Positions 26,989 through 37,147 are shown, counted from the stretch's first letter. The stretch: DNA of 64,000 bases from JAJNBK01 sp035642715 (GCA_035642715.1 DASQRW010000046.1:19924-83923), one strand, 5' to 3'. The notes: generated from the letters alone by a model not told the origin. Numbers and translations are program-made.

Positions 26989-28284
26989 TCAATAGGTCAT
27001 CATTCTCATTGCGGTCGAAAGGACATCAACACCCATGAGTAATCCCATACTGCCTTTCGTCGCATATTTTTCGGTAAATCTTTGACTATTATCTTTTTTG
27101 ATTTTGTTTCCTGATACCAATACAGGAACTGGGTCGTCGCTATGTCCTTTTTTCACACATGGAGTGGAGTGGTCGGCAGAAATAATTATGGTAGAATCTT
27201 CAACTTTTAAGTTTTTTGTAAGTGTTGAAAAGAACCTCCTATCGATATCTTCAATATTCGTCTTTTTTCCTTTTGCATCGCCATCATGTCCATATTCGTC
27301 GGGTCCCTTTATGTGAACATAGATAACATTAAACTTCTCCAGATTCTCTGCTGCGACTATTGCTTTTTTTTCATAGTCGGTGACATCACCAGCCTTAAAG
27401 GCTCTCATTCCTAAGACTTTGGAGATTCCAATTTCTACAGGCATATCTACAATACATGCTACATTGATGCCATATTTTCTATTTATTGGTTCTATGTCTG
27501 GATATCTATTTCCAGAATCCCGAGCAAGTACAGCATTAATAGGTTTCTTTCCTGTTTTGGAACGGGCATTATTGATGGGATGATTCCTCAGTAATTTCGC
27601 AGCTTGATCTGTAAATTCATTGACCAATTTTGCTGATGTTTTTGCTGCCACTGTGTTTTCTTGGGGTTCCGATATACCAATATGAGGTTTAGCAATTGTA
27701 GGTTTGGCTATTCCCATCCCGTTAATTCTGTCATAAGCCGGATCTGTATTTGATATCTTTTCAGATAACTTTATCTTGTCATGTCTAAAACGGATAGTTA
27801 CTCTATGAGCAATGGTTGGCTCTATGACAACTGATGCACTTATGTCGCTAAAATGAATTTTTTCACTCAATGTTTTACAAATTGATACAGCTTCTTCCTT
27901 ACTGATAATCCTTCCAGCCCTTCTGTCGATAATTTGTAAATTATCATCAACTGTAGCGAAGTTTCCTCGCATTGCTAGGTCACCTTCTTTGAAATCTATG
28001 TTGCAGCCAATTGATTCTATTACACCCCTGCCAACATAACTGCCGTCCTTGAAACTATAGCCTAGCATATTAAATACCGCTATATCAGACTGTGGGGCTA
28101 TTCCCTTTCCTACGCTAATCACTTGCCCCATACATCCGTTTCTAGTAAGTGAGTCCATGCAAGGTGTATATGCTGCCTCAAGAGGTGTCAAATCATTTAA
28201 GGAATGATGAGGAAGGTCACCAACACCGTCAAGAAGAACATATACAATCTTGATATTGCTACTGAGTTGGGAAGACATATACAC
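26989..28284 (-). CDS. apgM: 2,3-bisphosphoglycerate-independent phosphoglycerate mutase, archaeal type
   Basis: Interconverts 3- and 2-phosphoglycerate in glycolysis/gluconeogenesis. A 431-residue alkaline-phosphatase-superfamily protein. Motifs: VYVLLDGVGDLPH (metal Asp), APQSDIAVFNMLGY with the nucleophilic Ser, YVHIKGPDEYGHDGD and IISADHSTPCVKKGHSDDPV with metal His/Asp. The archaeal apgM branch is clear from length and the VGKGIAPQSD motif. Monocistronic by position. Confidence 0.93.
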   Translation of the reverse strand: MYMSSQLSSNIKIVYVLLDGVGDLPHHSLNDLTPLEAAYTPCMDSLTRNGCMGQVISVGKGIAPQSDIAVFNMLGYSFKDGSYVGRGVIESIGCNIDFKEGDLAMRGNFATVDDNLQIIDRRAGRIISKEEAVSICKTLSEKIHFSDISASVVIEPTIAHRVTIRFRHDKIKLSEKISNTDPAYDRINGMGIAKPTIAKPHIGISEPQENTVAAKTSAKLVNEFTDQAAKLLRNHPINNARSKTGKKPINAVLARDSGNRYPDIEPINRKYGINVACIVDMPVEIGISKVLGMRAFKAGDVTDYEKKAIVAAENLEKFNVIYVHIKGPDEYGHDGDAKGKKTNIEDIDRRFFSTLTKNLKVEDSTIIISADHSTPCVKKGHSDDPVPVLVSGNKIKKDNSQRFTEKYATKGSMGLLMGVDVLSTAMRMMTY

Positions 28285-28747
28285 CTCAGATAATTACTCG
28301 TAAATTTATCTGTAGTGGAATAATACAATTAGAGATAGTGATATTGGTTTCAGCGTAACGAAATGCAATTTTTAGACGTTTCTGAATAGAAAAAGGTTAT
28401 CACTTGACTATAAGTTGATATTATCGTTAGTCATATCGATCGACTGTGAATTTTTTCTGACTATACCGTGTGCAATACTTTGTTTTATAGAGTTATAAAT
28501 AAAATATATATATATATATATATATAAAGTGATAATATCGATCGATTAGATGATTTATCATCCAAATATATTAAAAAAATAATCTTATCATGAATCTATT
28601 ACTAATTCGTTATAGATAGTATTACGAGCTTTTTATTTTTAAAGTATTTGACTGATAGCTAGAAATAGTTTGGGTTAAGTTACAAACATTTGTCGATTAA
28701 GGTCATATCAAAGAAATTTTAGTGTACTGCCTATTGTTATTATTAGT
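28285..28747. other. 463-base intergenic region with TA repeat
   Basis: Contains a 24-base perfect TA tract at 28503-28526 followed by ATCGATCGAT-type short palindromes. No gene recognised. Confidence 0.5.
28503..28526. repeat. (TA)n microsatellite
   Basis: Twelve uninterrupted TA units in intergenic DNA downstream of the alkyladenine glycosylase gene. Confidence 0.9.
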
Positions 28748-29425
28748 CTATGTTCTTCTAGATACATATCTGCTAATTACATCACCATTCTCATCCTTGC
28801 TTGCTAAAATGAATCGCCATTTTTTCTCTCTAGCTTCTCTTATGCCTATTCTCGAAGAAGAAATTATTCTTTGAGGATTTATTCCATATTCTATATGAAG
28901 TTGAGTTCTTGCATTTGTCATGTCTTGTCCATTTAGAGATTTGTCAATCCTTAATGCCTGCGTAAGCTTTCCTGGTCCTGAAGATAATGAGAATTCGTCA
29001 TCAGTATTACGCAAGATCTTCATAATATGGATACCTTCCAATGGTTGTAACGCCCTAATAAGAACTGCACCCGCTTTAACTTCAGACGATCTTGCAGATA
29101 CATTTACACAATAATAATTACCATAAGTGAAATAAACATAAGCATGACCAGCTTCTCCAAACATTGGCGTATTTCTAGGAGTAACTCCTCTATAGGCATG
29201 ACTTGCCGGATCTTCATCGAAACCGTATGCTTCTGTTTCAACAATTAAGCCTGACAATCTGTATATTTTATCCTTTGATTCATGAATAATACGAACAAGT
29301 TTTTTGCCAACTAACTCTTTTGCAACAAGTTCAGTATGTCTGTAATAGAATTCCTGATTTGGAATATCCAACGAATCATCTTTGCAATTGTCATATGACA
29401 TAGATACGTCAACTTTGAATAGCAA
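28748..29425 (-). CDS. mpg: 3-methyladenine (alkyladenine) DNA glycosylase, AAG family
   Basis: Removes alkylated purines from DNA in base excision repair. 225 residues. The N-terminal FYYRHTELVAKELVGKKLVR, catalytic IVETEAYGFDEDPASHAYRG (Glu activating water), the RNTPMFGEAGHAYVYFTYGN and YYCVNVS segment, and SSGPGKLTQALRI are all AAG/MPG hallmarks. Monocistronic. The first about 20 residues are variable; Met 9 is an alternative start. Confidence 0.94.
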   Translation of the reverse strand: MLFKVDVSMSYDNCKDDSLDIPNQEFYYRHTELVAKELVGKKLVRIIHESKDKIYRLSGLIVETEAYGFDEDPASHAYRGVTPRNTPMFGEAGHAYVYFTYGNYYCVNVSARSSEVKAGAVLIRALQPLEGIHIMKILRNTDDEFSLSSGPGKLTQALRIDKSLNGQDMTNARTQLHIEYGINPQRIISSSRIGIREAREKKWRFILASKDENGDVISRYVSRRT

Positions 29426-29548
29426 ATATTTGGTTTTCGATCGGTAATAAAGTAAGCGATCTATTCATACAATGTAGCAGTTAGCAGATATGTCATTTAA
29501 TATATATCTATAAACAATCAAATGCACCTATAAGTAATTTACACATTT

Positions 29549-29824
29549 ATGTTTGATTTTTTAATATCTGCAATAGGAATATTGGCTAGCATATTTGCCC
29601 TTTCAAGTACAGTACCGCAAATAATCAAGGGCGTCAAAACTAAGAAAATGGACGATGTGTCTGTCTGGCTGATATTGTCCTTAATAGTTGGGCTGTCATT
29701 ATGGGTAATATACGGAATAGGTATAAATGATGTTGTGATCGTTGGAGGAAATTCAGTAGGAGTGTCATTAAATGTTGTACTTCTTTTTCTAAAATTTAGA
29801 TATTCAAGAAATCCCATTAGCTAG
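29549..29824 (+). CDS. SemiSWEET-type sugar transporter
   Basis: A 91-residue membrane protein with three hydrophobic helices: residues about 4-22, 38-58 and 64-83. Helix 1 ends in the family PQ motif (STVPQIIKGVKTKKMDDVS), and helix 3 carries GGNSVGVSLNVVL. SemiSWEETs form dimers that pass sugars by facilitated diffusion. In an ammonia oxidiser the substrate is unknown. Convergent-free; promoter lies in the 120 bases upstream. Confidence 0.85.
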   Translation: MFDFLISAIGILASIFALSSTVPQIIKGVKTKKMDDVSVWLILSLIVGLSLWVIYGIGINDVVIVGGNSVGVSLNVVLLFLKFRYSRNPIS

Positions 29825-30082
29825 AACGTAATTGATATTAACAAACGGAAAAAATCTATGTTAAAATCAATAAACGCAGATAAAGAGTATGAGAGAGTAT
29901 TTTTTCATTCATTGAGCCTTTTCTGTAGTAAATAGAGATAATCATTTATCTTTACTATTTTCCCTGTATAGGAATAATACAAACCATATGAGACAAATTT
30001 TGATAATGAATATACCTATCTGTCGTCATACTATCAATAATTTTTTGTCTATAATATATTCAAAATAACGAAGGTGCTTCTA

Positions 30083-31843
30083 TTAATCATCTTCCTCTTC
30101 CTCGTTATTTTGCTTGTCTTCTCCTTCTTCTCCTTCTTCTCCTTCTCCTACCGCTTCAAAACTTATTGATTTGGATATTTCTTCATAACCAGCTGCAGAT
30201 GCATTAACATCAACGGCAAATGTACCGGGGTCAGAATCTTCATCAAGTTCCCAAGCATATGAAACAATCCCATCATCATCATCATCAAATTCCTTCGTGT
30301 CGCCAGAAGGATATGTAACCATACCATCAATGTCAGCATATTGTATTGTTTCATCTGATATTGCATCATTTACGGTAACTGTTACAGTCTGCTCATCTCC
30401 TAGGCTGATTGGATCCTCAGCCACTTCTATTTGTACCATCATTTTTGAAGCTTGATTTTCACTATTGGAGGGAGCGGTAATGGTGTTGTTCGAGGCAGAC
30501 GAAGAAGGCATATCTCTGACAAGCACATTCATTACATCTTTATCCATAGTACCATGCTTGTCTGTAACTATCAATTCAAATGTAAAGACGGTATCTGCAG
30601 ACACAATGGGAGAAGTAAATGTCAATACCTCTTTATCGACTCCTGCTGATGTATCTAACACTGGATTGCCTGCAGTCTGTTTCCACGAATAATTTAAGCT
30701 GTCGCCAATATCTAGATCACTACTGGCGCTACCTGAAAGGGTTAGAGACATATTTTCATTTACTTCTAAATCTGGGCCCGCATTAGCAATTGGGGCATTA
30801 TTACTGGATGACAAAGAAGTATTGTTAGTAGATACATCTCTTACTAGAACATTTGTAGAGTCAGTCGATGTTAAACCGTTATTATCAATCACTGTCAATT
30901 CGAACGTAAAAGTAGTGTCAGAAGATACACTCGGAACGATAAACGTCCAAATTTTTGTTTGTGCATCTCCTAGAGTTATCAGTGGATGGGGATTTTGTTT
31001 CCAAATATAAGATAAGATAATACCATCAGGATCGTTACTTTTAGAAGCATTAAGACTAATACTTGAACCTTCATTAACTATCAAATCGCTGCCGGCGTCA
31101 GCTACGGGAGGAATTAATTTTAGTTCCCCTCTTCCTTCAAGCGAGGATGCATTGTCAAAGTTCGACTCTCTATTTTCACGAAACGAAGGAGCAGGAAGTA
31201 GATATGGTTTGGTATTATTTCCATTTGCTTGTTCTGTCCCTGCAGGTGAGATCGCTGGCTCAATACTCGAGTCGAGATAATCTGACAATATAGAAAAAGG
31301 AGGATTTTCTGGTTCAACTAGTAACGACTCATTATTTTGCTCTGCAGCCACCTTTTTAGGGTCTATAGAATCACCGCTCTCATATGATAATGGATCTTCT
31401 GTGTCAGCAGTTATTCCAGTAACATTTAGAGAATAATATTTTGTAGAACCTGGAATGTCTCCACATGATACTTTTGCAGTAAGTTCATTATTTCCCCCTT
31501 TTATCATATGATAATTTTTAGAGTATAGAAAAGACCATGTAGAATAATCATTAACTCCTCCTGGACCTGTTGCTGTAGCAGCTTGAAATGGTTTTAAATC
31601 ATTCCAATCCAGATAAACCTGACAGGCGGTGGTCGCATTATCCGTTGAAATCCCTGAGACATTAAGTTCACCGATTGGAACTTGTTGATCTTGGTAATGA
31701 GAGGTAATTTTAACGCCAGGCGTATTATTAGCCTCTCCATATATAGCGATAGCAGCAACAGTAGACAAAGCTATCAATATCAAAGTTAGAAGAATTGATA
31801 TTTTACTGTTAAAGTGAATAGCTTTATCCATTACGAGATACAA
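30083..31843 (-). CDS. secreted/surface protein with PKD-type domains
   Basis: A 586-residue exported protein. Residues about 13-37 form a signal peptide or membrane anchor (ISILLTLILIALSTVAAIAI). Residues about 40-150 are a beta-rich domain; then come two PKD/K319-like Ig domains, about 243-335 (PPVADAGSDLIVNEGSSISL, SKSNDPDG) and 350-440 (APIANAGPDLEVNENMSLTL), and a third beta domain (about 465-560) with a calcium-like acidic loop EFDDDDDGI. The tail is nearly all Glu/Asp. A cell-surface adhesive or calcium-binding role is inferred. Low-complexity tail coding gives a GAA-rich repeat at 30090-30150. Confidence 0.8.
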   Translation of the reverse strand: MYLVMDKAIHFNSKISILLTLILIALSTVAAIAIYGEANNTPGVKITSHYQDQQVPIGELNVSGISTDNATTACQVYLDWNDLKPFQAATATGPGGVNDYSTWSFLYSKNYHMIKGGNNELTAKVSCGDIPGSTKYYSLNVTGITADTEDPLSYESGDSIDPKKVAAEQNNESLLVEPENPPFSILSDYLDSSIEPAISPAGTEQANGNNTKPYLLPAPSFRENRESNFDNASSLEGRGELKLIPPVADAGSDLIVNEGSSISLNASKSNDPDGIILSYIWKQNPHPLITLGDAQTKIWTFIVPSVSSDTTFTFELTVIDNNGLTSTDSTNVLVRDVSTNNTSLSSSNNAPIANAGPDLEVNENMSLTLSGSASSDLDIGDSLNYSWKQTAGNPVLDTSAGVDKEVLTFTSPIVSADTVFTFELIVTDKHGTMDKDVMNVLVRDMPSSSASNNTITAPSNSENQASKMMVQIEVAEDPISLGDEQTVTVTVNDAISDETIQYADIDGMVTYPSGDTKEFDDDDDGIVSYAWELDEDSDPGTFAVDVNASAAGYEEISKSISFEAVGEGEEGEEGEDKQNNEEEEDD

Positions 31844-32254
31844 AACAAAGATAAAAAATACTTTTAAGTAGTGTTGTTAAAAGGCTTAGAGCTGATGTCT
31901 AATATATACAATCTTTTAATAGATGCTAAATCAATATTTGTTCTAATCGAATACACATAATTGAGCAATTTAGATTTCATTATATTTCTAATTCTCATCG
32001 ATTCATTCAATCAATCTAATGAAGCTAATAGTCTCCCTACAAGTAACACAATACATAGTGACAATTACTGGTATTTGATTCAACATTTTATATGCATTTA
32101 ATAGAAGATAATAAAGTGATAAGATTCACAGTAGGACGACCAGAGCAGTTTGTGTATTGCAATAAAAACTTTCTCATTATATACAACCCATAGAATTACT
32201 TTATTCATTCAAGAATAAATTACCAATGTAGATCGAGTCTCTCTGATTGCTGAA
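31844..32254. other. 411-base intergenic region
   Basis: Upstream of the PKD protein gene (minus) and downstream of the DedA gene (minus). AT-rich, no open frame or repeat of note. Confidence 0.5.
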
Positions 32255-32893
32255 TTATTTTTCGTTGGGATCATCTTCAAGCGTCCAAGGAAACCATTTT
32301 CCAATTATCTTTGCCCAATCAATTTTTACATAAAGGTATATCATTATTCCCAGCACTATAGCACTTGCAACAGCTCCAGCAAGTAAATATCCAGGATCGG
32401 TAGATTTTGAACCAAGGTTTTCAATGAATGGTCTTCCTAAAAAAACCGCTCCTAATACAATTATTTCATTAAGAACAAATTTTCCAAGGAAGGTTGCAAT
32501 TGCGAATTTCCACGGATTATACTTTACAAGTCCAAGAGGAATATAGATCAGATCATCCGGTATAGGAGTAAGGGCGGCGGCAAACGCTCCTGGCCAACCA
32601 TACTTTCTGAGCAGCCTTTGAAGAGGAAGTATTCTTCTCTTTGTCGTAGTGCTCAGGATGTTTCGGCCATAATAACTCACGTAGAATATTATCATTTTTG
32701 CTATGACCGCTCCGATTGCACTAGAAAGAGCTAAAATGTGAGGATCTAATTGTTTGTTAAAAGCTGCAGTGACAAGTACAGGAAAATATGGTATAGGAAT
32801 GAAAACTATAATGCTTCCAACAAAACTTATTAGTAGTATGCCTAAGTAGCCAAAGTCATCATAGAATGCAAAGATTTCGTCGATATTAACCAA
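32255..32893 (-). CDS. DedA/VTT-domain membrane protein
   Basis: A 212-residue membrane protein of the DedA (SNARE-associated, VTT) family, which in bacteria includes undecaprenyl-phosphate flippases. Helices at about 15-38, 47-75, 105-125, 140-160 and 175-198. The re-entrant loop motif FIPIPYFPVLVTAA and GWPGAFAAALTPIPDDLIYI, with its Pro-Asp pair, match the family. Transport of the lipid carrier made by UppS is a possible link, by inference. Confidence 0.82.
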   Translation of the reverse strand: MVNIDEIFAFYDDFGYLGILLISFVGSIIVFIPIPYFPVLVTAAFNKQLDPHILALSSAIGAVIAKMIIFYVSYYGRNILSTTTKRRILPLQRLLRKYGWPGAFAAALTPIPDDLIYIPLGLVKYNPWKFAIATFLGKFVLNEIIVLGAVFLGRPFIENLGSKSTDPGYLLAGAVASAIVLGIMIYLYVKIDWAKIIGKWFPWTLEDDPNEK

Positions 32894-33951
32894 TTAAACT
32901 ACCTCGATAGATACGTCGTTATATCTAGAAGTTGGTCAATAGACTGATAATTGTATCTGAGTTAACCCTATCTAAGAGCATATATGAATTTGTGTAGGAC
33001 AAGCTTGACATGACCTGCATAGTTATTTTGGTTTATTTATGAGTTATGTATAGTTGTCTTGGATTATCGTCATATAAAAAAACAGTAGAAAGGTAATGTC
33101 TTTCTATTTTTCTAATATTTCTCTATAGTGATATGCTTTTTTCAAATTGGCCATAATGGATAGATATTTTTATAAATTACTATCGAAAGCAAAATTGTTC
33201 GGAGTACAGCAGCTTCGTCAAGTTTAGTATGTGAAGCATCAGCGTAACAATACACAAAGTTCTCTTTCTAGCGTATTATCATAATATACATAGAACAAAA
33301 AGTTTAGGTGATTTCAAATAACACACATAAAAAAAATTTCAAAATGCTGTCCTAAAATTGTTATCATTGTTTGTATGGTAGTAATTGTTGCTTTTTAAGT
33401 GTGTCAGACCGTTGAATCTGATGAGCCGAAGATAATAATTGTCTTTCTCAAACTTGCAGTTACATACATTTTAAGTACAAATCACCATTATAACTCCATT
33501 TAATGAGAGTTTCAAGAGTCAAGGGAAATGACTTCAGATAAATGTTTTGACAATAACAAGCAAAAAAAGAAATCTTTGGATCTATAGATACAGCACAACC
33601 AAGCTTCATAACATTATCAATATATCCATCTCCTGGTTAATGTTAAACAAAGTAAGTATACTAAAAACTAGCAAAAATGACATAAGGATATAATTTGACA
33701 ACTACAAAAATCATGTTTATCTACAGTCAAATATATCCCCCTTTCTGTTTTCGGTTGAAGGATTCTATAATCTGATTGTTTTATACTCCAAATTCTGACA
33801 TATCTATTATGGGGATGGTTTATACTCTATTATCCTAGTAAGCATCAATATGAAAATAAATTTTAATAGTACATTTCTATGGAAGTTTCTATGGTAGTAT
33901 GAACAAAAAAGAAATCCGATGCAACCAGAGGCATTATTAAATTTGTACACC
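32894..33951. other. 1.06-kb region without recognised genes
   Basis: AT-rich sequence between dedA and proS. It contains a hairpin TCAGA-8 nt-TCTGA at 33404-33421 followed by TGATGAGCCGAAG, which superficially recalls a hammerhead core but lacks stem II and GAAA. No conserved coding was found on either strand. Confidence 0.5.
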
Positions 33952-35409
33952 TCAGTAAGCTCTAGCAAAGACTGCAATTTTCTTTGCTGGCTGATGACAA
34001 TATATACAAATCGTTGAATTAGACTCTTCCTGTCCTTCAAATGGAATAACTCGAATATCTGCTCCTGTCTCTTCTTTTATTTTATCTTCACATTGTCTAT
34101 TCGCGCACCATCCAGCTAAGACAAACCCACCTTTATTCTGAACAGTCAATTTTAATGTATCATAATTTGTCGCTTTGGTAATATTATCTTCGAGAAGTTC
34201 CTTGGCTCTATTTAGCATATTGCTTTGAATTTGATCTAACAGAGAGATCACGTGTTCAGTTAGTTGGCCCCGCTCCACAAGGATTTTATTCTTCATATCC
34301 CGTCTAACTAGCTCTACTTGACGTTTTTCAATATCTCTCGGACCTATATTTACCCGGAGAGGTACACCTTTCATTTCCCATTCATTGAATTTCCATCCAG
34401 AAGTATACTCATCCCTTTTATCAACATGAGCTCGGATTCCCGATTTTTTTAGTTCAATAAGTAGCTTATCGGCAGATGATTTTACCATCTCTTCATCTTT
34501 GTCTTTGTATATTGGAATTATGATCACTTGAATAGGTGCTATCTTAGGAGGAATAATAAGGCCTTTGTCATCGCCGTGAACCATTATCAATGCTCCAATT
34601 AGCCTCCAAGATGCTCCCCAAGATGTCTGCCAAGCAAAATGATCTTGTGTGTCCTTTCCAACATATTTTATTTCAAAAGGTTTGGAAAACCTTTGTCCTA
34701 AATAATGAGAAGTACCCATCTGTAATGCCTTCCCATCAGACATCATTCCCTCCAATGTCGCAGTATATTCTGCACCAACAAACTTTTCTTTATCACTTTT
34801 CAATCCAGTTACAGTTGGAATGGCTAAATGATCTTGAATCAATTCGTTGTAAATAGCTAAAATCGACATAACTTCATCTTCTGCTTCTTTGCGACTAGCA
34901 TGGACAGTATGTCCTTCCTGCCAGAGAAACTCTGAAGTCCTCACGAAAGGTTTTGTTGCTTTTATTTCTGCACGTAATGCAGTATTCCAATAGTTGATTT
35001 TTAATGGTAGATCTCTGTAGCTTGTAACCCACTTCGCAAATATTGAGTATGCAAGAGTTTCTGAAGTGGGGCGTAAAGCAAGCTTCTCTGACAGGCTATT
35101 ATCTCCAGCCTTCGTTACCCAAAATACTTCTGGCGTAAATCCTGCAAAGTGATCTTCTTCTCTTACAAGAAGACTTTCTGGAATTAACACAGGCAAAAAG
35201 CCATTCTGATGTCCTGTTTCCTTGAACTTGCTGTCTAATATGTCTCTAATAGATTCCCAGATAGCATAACCATATGGAGGAAGAGCTATGAATCCTTTTA
35301 CAGGAGCATAGTCAGCAAGACCGGTTTTTAGCACAACTTGCGAATACCATTCACTGAAATTTTCATTTTTTTTAACTGTGATTCCAGTCTCCTTCACAGA
35401 ATTCAACAT
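33952..35409 (-). CDS. proS: prolyl-tRNA synthetase, archaeal/eukaryotic type
   Basis: Charges tRNA-Pro. 485 residues. Class II motifs are visible: motif 1 region YAPVKGFIALPPYGYAIWES, motif 2 FVRTSEFLWQEGHTVH and motif 3 HGDDKGLIIPPKIAPIQ. The anticodon domain follows, and the C-terminal zinc-like domain carries CANRQCEDKI and CIYCHQPAKK and ends in ARAY, as in archaeal enzymes. The only tRNA synthetase here. Confidence 0.96.
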   Translation of the reverse strand: MLNSVKETGITVKKNENFSEWYSQVVLKTGLADYAPVKGFIALPPYGYAIWESIRDILDSKFKETGHQNGFLPVLIPESLLVREEDHFAGFTPEVFWVTKAGDNSLSEKLALRPTSETLAYSIFAKWVTSYRDLPLKINYWNTALRAEIKATKPFVRTSEFLWQEGHTVHASRKEAEDEVMSILAIYNELIQDHLAIPTVTGLKSDKEKFVGAEYTATLEGMMSDGKALQMGTSHYLGQRFSKPFEIKYVGKDTQDHFAWQTSWGASWRLIGALIMVHGDDKGLIIPPKIAPIQVIIIPIYKDKDEEMVKSSADKLLIELKKSGIRAHVDKRDEYTSGWKFNEWEMKGVPLRVNIGPRDIEKRQVELVRRDMKNKILVERGQLTEHVISLLDQIQSNMLNRAKELLEDNITKATNYDTLKLTVQNKGGFVLAGWCANRQCEDKIKEETGADIRVIPFEGQEESNSTICIYCHQPAKKIAVFARAY

Positions 35410-35455
35410 TCACACGCAGAGGGATTAGCTTTATGAAGTTTTGGTGATTTTGATT

Positions 35456-35743
35456 TTATAGTGGCTCTCCTTTGCAGTACACCTTTCCTGAAACTCTACT
35501 ATGGAAGTTCTTACAAACGTAACATTGGATAAATCCTACTTCTTTTTTTAGGACAGGGCAATCTACAGCTTCTAACTTCATACGTTTAAGCATCTTAGGA
35601 CTAACCCCCTTTAGCTTGAGTTTACCTTTGTCATCCATCATACCAATACTTTGCAATTCTGTTTTCGCTTCGTCAGTTAATTTAATAGATTTTTCAACCA
35701 CTTTAACAGGTACTAAGTATTTAGTTTCGAAGCTCTCACTCAT
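35456..35743 (-). CDS. small four-cysteine protein, 95 aa
   Basis: A 95-residue protein upstream of proS. The C-terminal part holds ECysteine-type spacing: AVDCPVLKKEVGFIQCYVCK then VYCKGEPL, i.e. C-x11-C-x2-C-x11-C, likely a zinc or iron-sulfur site. The N-terminal part is Lys-rich and helical. ATG 35743 is chosen over 35761, since the latter adds only a hydrophobic stub. No family recognised; the gene is 46 bases upstream of proS and may share its transcript. Confidence 0.6.
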   Translation of the reverse strand: MSESFETKYLVPVKVVEKSIKLTDEAKTELQSIGMMDDKGKLKLKGVSPKMLKRMKLEAVDCPVLKKEVGFIQCYVCKNFHSRVSGKVYCKGEPL

Positions 35744-35834
35744 GATAATAAAAGAAGGCAATAGTTATATAAGATCCTTCCTGATGACTAAATCTGTTTT
35801 TGCATCCTTCCAAAATTTTTAGAAATTTGCATTA

Positions 35835-35984
35835 TTACAGAGGCGGCGACAGATCATAGGAGAGGGAGATACTTTCCTTTTTGGGTTCCCAAGTTGTTTC
35901 AGCGAACTCTCTTAGAATGAGAACTTTATATTCCCATTTGTAGTTTAATCCATCCCTTAATTTTGAAGCATTTTGTATATTTAG
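35835..35984 (-). CDS. small unrecognised protein, 49 codons, no canonical start in frame
   Basis: The minus strand reads NASKLRDGLNYKWEYKVLIL, REFAETTWEPKKESISLSYD and LSPPL then stop at 35835. The composition (Trp, balanced charges) suggests real coding. No ATG, GTG or TTG precedes it after TGA 35987. ATG 35988 overlaps that stop and would read MTKYT and join the frame if the A4 run at 35971-35974 were A3. A weak TATA lies about 25 bases upstream of that ATG. Function unknown. Confidence 0.4.
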   Translation of the reverse strand, partial: LNIQNASKLRDGLNYKWEYKVLILREFAETTWEPKKESISLSYDLSPPL

Positions 35985-35988
35985 TCAT

Positions 35989-36475
35989 ATTAGAGAGATC
36001 ACCACACAAAATAAGATAGGTCAGGACAAATCTTTGACTATCCAAATGTCATTTAAAGGACCAAAAACCAGTTGCCCTTTATGAGCGATTATTTCAGTTC
36101 ATTTCAATGAAATTAATAAGATAATAAGCAATTTAATATTAAACCACCACCTATAAATATCGTTTAATCTAGTAACCGACTAACATTCTTAGGTGACGTT
36201 GATACTCATACTCATTAAGCTCTTTTGAGATCAAAATGAAAGATTTTTATTGATTTTATCATGGCGTCAATTACACGAAAAAAAATCAATATTGATAAAA
36301 TGTGCTGGCTGTTTTTTTTGTATTAATCATCATTTGATGAGATGATATACCGACTAGTGACTTTTCATAATTAAAAATTTTAAAAATATCAATTAAATTT
36401 TTATTTTTATCTTTATTGATAAGTTGGAGAACCTTAATATATGTTGGTTGGAGAGGCTTATATAATCACACTACA
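35989..36475. other. intergenic region, about 490 bases
   Basis: AT-rich DNA with the HAD-phosphatase promoter at its right end (TTATATAA at 36458-36465). A T8 run at 36312-36319 could act as a terminator. No gene recognised. Confidence 0.45.
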
Positions 36476-37135
36476 ATGCTAATCATTTTTGATGTGGAGG
36501 GTGTTCTGCTTAACGCTGAATATCTTCCGGTTTTAGCACAAATGATGGGTCCGGAGAAGGAGAAGCAAATATGGGATATTACAAAACAAGGTATTCGTGG
36601 AGAGATCAAATGGGAAGAAGGTCTTGTTCAACGTGTCAATGCACTAAAGGGAATTGCTTTTGAGGATGCTAAAAGAATAGGCGAAAATTTAGAAATGATG
36701 CCTGGCGCCAAAGAGCTTTGTTCATCTCTAAAAAAGGCTGGCTGGAAAATGATTGCTGTCTCTGGAGGGTTTACCATAATAACTGAAAGACTAAAAGACG
36801 AACTTGGGCTAGATAAAATATTCTCAAATGAATTGATATTCAACAACGGTAAGTTAGATGGTATAAATGTTCACGTAACATCAGATAAGGCAGCTGTAGT
36901 AATACCAACAATAAAGGAATGGGGTATTAAGAAGGAAGATACTGTAGTAGTAGTAGATGGTGCAAATGATTTGAAGTTGTTTTCACTAGCGGCATTCACA
37001 ATAGGATTCTGTCCTGTAGATAAGGTTAAGGAGAAATCAGATGCAGTTATAGAGATACGTGATCTAATGTTATTACTTAACTTATTAGAAAAGAAATTTG
37101 GAAACGCAGTTATTGCACAGCGCAATAATAAGTAA
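36476..37135 (+). CDS. HAD-family phosphatase, SerB-like
   Basis: A 219-residue haloacid-dehalogenase phosphatase, probably acting on phosphoserine or a related metabolite. Motif 1 is IIFDVEGVLL: the nucleophile D6 is present, but the second acid (normally DxD) is Glu 8. Motif 2 is AVSGGFT, motif 3 the K in SDKAAVV, and motif 4 VVDGANDLKLF. The start at ATG 36476 is chosen because the segment before it (MISWRTLIYVGWRGLYNHTT) is not family-like. It precedes cofE by 36 bases. Confidence 0.82.
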   Translation: MLIIFDVEGVLLNAEYLPVLAQMMGPEKEKQIWDITKQGIRGEIKWEEGLVQRVNALKGIAFEDAKRIGENLEMMPGAKELCSSLKKAGWKMIAVSGGFTIITERLKDELGLDKIFSNELIFNNGKLDGINVHVTSDKAAVVIPTIKEWGIKKEDTVVVVDGANDLKLFSLAAFTIGFCPVDKVKEKSDAVIEIRDLMLLLNLLEKKFGNAVIAQRNNK

Positions 37136-37139
37136 TCAA

Positions 37140-37147
37140 TTTTTTAT
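37140..37147 (+). promoter_or_regulatory. TATA box for cofE
   Basis: TTTTTATA centred about 28 bases before ATG 37172, the spacing expected for a leaderless transcript. It suggests cofE has its own promoter besides the upstream gene. Confidence 0.4.

Noticed and set aside
33404..33433. Hammerhead-ribozyme-like CTGATGAG...GAA core
   Set aside because: No stem II can form between CTGATGA and the GAAG, and the required GAAA is missing.
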